Assembly: GCA_947627805.1 (NCBI GenBank)
Contig: CANQXB010000012.1
Location: 1 to 15,394 of the forward strand
DNA: 15,394 nucleotides
Origin: an uncultured Bacilli bacterium
Lineage (GTDB): Bacteria > Bacillota_I > Bacilli_A > RF39 > UBA660
Direction: 5' to 3'
The notes beneath the pieces were generated by a model. That model did not search any database and had not been told where the DNA came from. It saw nothing but the letters and a program-made list of their open reading frames with translations. The translations under genes and the position numbers were made by a program. This document shows, one piece after another, positions 13,002 to 15,394 of the stretch. How positions within the stretch are numbered: the stretch's first letter is position 1; every line of letters begins with the position of its first letter.

Positions 13002-15394
13002 ATTCATCATATATTCTTTCACATTGAGCAGAGTCTTCTAATTTAATTTTAATTCTCGCACTCTTTCCAGCATTATATGATTGGTCAATATCTCTATAAT
13101 TTCTAAATATTAGATTTATTTTCCATTCTTGAACTGTTGGCTCATTTTTATAATCGTTTTCTATTAAAGAATCTTTTACCAAAATACCAGTTTCTTGGGC
13201 TTTTTTATCGGTAACATCAACAGAATAAGTCGTATTAGCATTACCATTCTTATCATAGCCAATTAATTCAATAAATAATTCTCCATCTTGACCAGGTTTC
13301 TTTGTGAATTTATTATCTTCTATTTCGTACATTAAGTTGTAATGACAGCTTGTTGTATCGCCATTAGAATCCAAATTAACCGTTAAAGAACCAGCCTCTT
13401 TGCTCCTAATTTCTTTATACAATTCTGGAGCATATTCCTCTCTTAACATGTCATATATAGTAACATCAAGACTAACATCCTTAGCACTGACAACGGTCAT
13501 AACAGCATCTATATCATTGCTAACATCACATTTCTCAATACACTTTCCATTTTCATCAGTACATCTTAAAGTACAATTACCATCGGTATCTCGACAATCA
13601 TGGTCACAAACACCATCATGGTTAGTATCACAATTCTTAGTACATCTGCCTTCCTCATTATAACAATTTGTTAAGCAGTTTTCACCTGATTCATCCATAC
13701 AATTTCTTACACAATGGCGATTAGGGTCCTCACCTTCCATACAATTGTATTCACATTTACCATTACCTTTAACACAGATGTCCTCTTCACCATCATCATT
13801 GTAATCGAAACATTTTTCACCAGGCTCTTCAGGGTCTGTACAATTGTATTGACAATCTTTACCAGAACCACCACAGTTTAAATCACATTTGCCATCACCA
13901 TTGATATCGCAATTATAATCACATACATTATCATTATCGGTATCACAATTCTTGACACATTTGTCATTTTCGTCATAACAATTCTTTAAACATTTTTTGC
14001 CTTTGTCATCCATACAATTCTTAACACAATTGCCCTCATCATCATAGCAATTCTTTTGACAATTTTCCCCAGTGCCGCCACAGTTTTTAACACATACATT
14101 ATCATCATTATAGCAATTATAATCACATGTACCATCATTGTTAGTATCACAATTCTTGACACAATTGCCTTCAACATCATAACAATTCTTTAAACATTTC
14201 TCACCTGTATCATCCATACAGTTTTTAATACATTTTTCGCCACTATCATCATAACAGTTAGTTTGGCAATTTTCTCCGGTGCCACCACAGTTCTTTTCAC
14301 AAACGCCATCACCATCTTCGTCACAGTTGTAATCGCATTTGCCATCACCATTGGTGTCACAGTTCTTAGTACATCCTTCACCACTTCCAGAACCACAATT
14401 CTTATCGCATTTGCCGTCACCATCAGTATCACAATTGGTTTGACAAGTACCGGTATGGTTAGGGTCACAGTTTAAATCACAAACACCATCACCATCAGTA
14501 TCACAGTTAGTTTGACAAGTATCTTTACCTTCATAACAGTTTAAGTCACACTTGCCATCACCATCTGGGTCAACTTCTTTATCAGGTTTTCCGTCACCAT
14601 CGGTATCGCAGTTGGTTTGACATTTATCAGTGCCACCTGTACAGTTTAGAACACATTTATCGCCTTCATAACAGTTACGGTCACATTTGCCATCACCATT
14701 ATCGTCACAGTTCTTTATACAATTATCATCTTTATTAGTACAGTTTTTATCGCAAATACCATCGCCATCTTCATCACAATTTTTTTGACAAGTATCTTTG
14801 CCTTCATAACAGTTACGGTCACATTTGCCATCACCATTATCATCACAGTTCTTATCGCATTTACCATCATTGTTAGTATCACAATTAGATTCACAATCTT
14901 TTCCTGTACCACCACAGTTTTTATAGCAATTACCATTTTTATCTGTACAATTTACATCACATTTGCCATCACCATTGGTATCACAGTTAGTTTGACAAGT
15001 ATCTTTGCCTTCATAACAGTTTAAGTCACACTTACCATCGCCATCAGTATCGCAATTCTTATCGCATTTACCATCATTATTGGTATCGCAATTAGTCTTA
15101 CAATCTTTTCCTGTTCCACCACAGTTTTTATAACAATTGCCATTTTTATCTGTACAATTTACATCGCAATCGCCATCGCCATCGGTATCACAGTTAGTTT
15201 GACAAGTATCTTTACCTTCATAACAATTACGGTCACACTTACCATCACCATTATCATCACAATTGTAATCACATTGACCATCTTTGTTATCATCACAATT
15301 CTTTTGACACTTATCGGTACCTTCATAACAATTTAAATCACAATCGCCATCACCGTCGGTATCAACATTTTTATCTGGATAACCATCACCATCC
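13000..15394 (-). CDS. Giant cysteine-rich modular surface protein with TasA-like C-terminal domain (5' end outside the window)
   Basis: The frame is open from TAA at 13000-13002 to the right edge (797 residues); the apparent Met at 14217 is internal and the true start lies beyond 15394. Visible residues 1-622 are modules of about 11-14 residues, nearly all ending Asn-Cys: DTDGDGKCDLNC, YEGKDTCQTNC, TDKNGNCYKNC, GGTGKDCKTNC. I count 102 Cys in this part and many DxDGDG loops of the calcium-binding thrombospondin-3/dockerin kind. Residues 623-797 are Cys-poor and beta-rich; ending features such as QEWKINLIFRNY..IDQS..AGKSARIKIKL resemble TasA/camelysin-type fibre domains. The protein is strongly acidic and presumably secreted. 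The likely role is a disulfide- or metal-stabilised, calcium-dependent stalk or matrix component; this is inference. No sortase motif or anchor is present at the C-terminus. Confidence 0.88.
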   Translation of the reverse strand, partial: DGDGYPDKNVDTDGDGDCDLNCYEGTDKCQKNCDDNKDGQCDYNCDDNGDGKCDRNCYEGKDTCQTNCDTDGDGDCDVNCTDKNGNCYKNCGGTGKDCKTNCDTNNDGKCDKNCDTDGDGKCDLNCYEGKDTCQTNCDTNGDGKCDVNCTDKNGNCYKNCGGTGKDCESNCDTNNDGKCDKNCDDNGDGKCDRNCYEGKDTCQKNCDEDGDGICDKNCTNKDDNCIKNCDDNGDGKCDRNCYEGDKCVLNCTGGTDKCQTNCDTDGDGKPDKEVDPDGDGKCDLNCYEGKDTCQTNCDTDGDGVCDLNCDPNHTGTCQTNCDTDGDGKCDKNCGSGSGEGCTKNCDTNGDGKCDYNCDEDGDGVCEKNCGGTGENCQTNCYDDSGEKCIKNCMDDTGEKCLKNCYDVEGNCVKNCDTNNDGTCDYNCYNDDNVCVKNCGGTGENCQKNCYDDEGNCVKNCMDDKGKKCLKNCYDENDKCVKNCDTDNDNVCDYNCDINGDGKCDLNCGGSGKDCQYNCTDPEEPGEKCFDYNDDGEEDICVKGNGKCEYNCMEGEDPNRHCVRNCMDESGENCLTNCYNEEGRCTKNCDTNHDGVCDHDCRDTDGNCTLRCTDENGKCIEKCDVSNDIDAVMTVVSAKDVSLDVTIYDMLREEYAPELYKEIRSKEAGSLTVNLDSNGDTTSCHYNLMYEIEDNKFTKKPGQDGELFIELIGYDKNGNANTTYSVDVTDKKAQETGILVKDSLIENDYKNEPTVQEWKINLIFRNYRDIDQSYNAGKSARIKIKLEDSAQCERIYDE
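14662..14715 (-). repeat. 54-base near-identical direct repeat, partner at 14800-14853
   Basis: The stretch matches 14800-14853 with one difference. Such a match points to recent recombination or slippage within the array, since codon choice is conserved as well as amino acids. Confidence 0.8.
14809..15015 (-). repeat. Higher-order repeat copy 2 (207 bases, 69 residues)
   Basis: It encodes six modules in the order YEG, calcium-type, TDKNGN, GGTGKD, calcium-type, calcium-type. It differs from copy 1 at only a few residues (for example GGTGKDCESNC against GGTGKDCKTNC). Confidence 0.85.
15016..15222 (-). repeat. Higher-order repeat copy 1 (207 bases, 69 residues)
   Basis: It has the same six-module order and exactly the same length as copy 2, directly adjoining it. 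A further YEG module begins right after copy 2 at 14808, then the period shortens to 138 and 135 bases. Confidence 0.85.

Larger units (their letters stand above)
13528..15394 (-). repeat. Cys-pair module array inside the surface protein gene
   Basis: About 50 modules follow one another, each with two Cys and mostly ending NC. Four kinds recur: a calcium-type DxxGDGxCDxNC, YEGxDxCQTNC, TDKNGNCYKNC and GGTGKDCxxNC. Toward the C-terminus (13528-14220) the modules are more diverged (MDDTGEKCLKNC, YDEEGNCVKNC). Base composition is richer in G+C than the neighbouring genes, as expected from Gly, Asp and Cys codons. Confidence 0.9.

Noticed and set aside
14217..14217. ATG taken as the start of a 405-residue Cys-rich protein
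   Set aside because: The same frame continues open with the same modules to the window edge and there is no ribosome site at this ATG.
13986..14936. Minus-strand ORFs in other frames, rich in Met, Val, Ile, Lys
   Set aside because: They are frame-shifted shadows of the Cys-rich array, whose main frame is open throughout.
13400..15024. Plus-strand ORFs opposite the array, rich in Thr, Ile, Val
   Set aside because: They lack ribosome sites and come from the regular antisense of Asp-Gly-Asn-Cys codons.
13528..15394. CRISPR-like array because of short regular repeats
   Set aside because: The period follows codons, units vary in length, and there are no constant repeats with unique spacers.

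Overview
This is an AT-rich window from a low-GC Gram-positive bacterium. Signs of this are intrinsic terminators with long T tracts, strong GGAGG-type ribosome sites, TTGACA/TATAAT promoters, a T-box leader before tyrS, and encoded CCA on every tRNA. The codon use and protein style suggest an uncultured gut Bacilli/Mycoplasmatota-type organism (RF39- or Erysipelotrichales-like); this is an inference. It keeps a D-Ala-D-Ala carboxypeptidase, so it probably has a wall and is not a true mycoplasma. Trp is read from TGG and all 16 visible stops are TAA or TAG.

Layout. Positions 1-3870 hold small regulatory and membrane genes: the tail of an unknown gene, a PepSY-like membrane protein, a two-helix membrane protein divergent from a tandem-HTH regulator, a membrane-anchored XRE regulator with a 16-bp palindrome over its promoter, an anchored protein of unknown function and an HD-domain hydrolase. 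Positions 3950-5130 hold six tRNAs: Phe and Leu on minus, Ser, fMet and Asp on plus from divergent promoters, and a solo Thr. A small Asn-rich protein of unknown function sits between Asp and Thr. Positions 5120-9480 hold a 541-residue membrane protein of unknown function, a dacA-type carboxypeptidase with an apparently leaderless promoter, and tyrS under a compact T-box leader. Positions 9477-12942 form a tight minus-strand operon: ZIP-family transporter, SDR-type epimerase/dehydratase, patatin-like lipase and YebC-family translation factor. From 13000 to the right edge runs one open frame, cut by the window, for a very cysteine-rich modular surface protein (about 100 Cys in 622 repeat residues) that ends in a beta-rich domain resembling the TasA/camelysin type.

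The main novelty is this Cys-rich protein: short modules each ending in Asn-Cys, many carrying a DxDGDG calcium-type loop, in a 207-base higher-order repeat. Other points worth a look are the overlap of the tyrS terminator with the leaderless dacA promoter, the miniature T-box stem I, the tandem-HTH regulator with an inverted repeat two helical turns across, and the uncharacterised 541-residue membrane protein.
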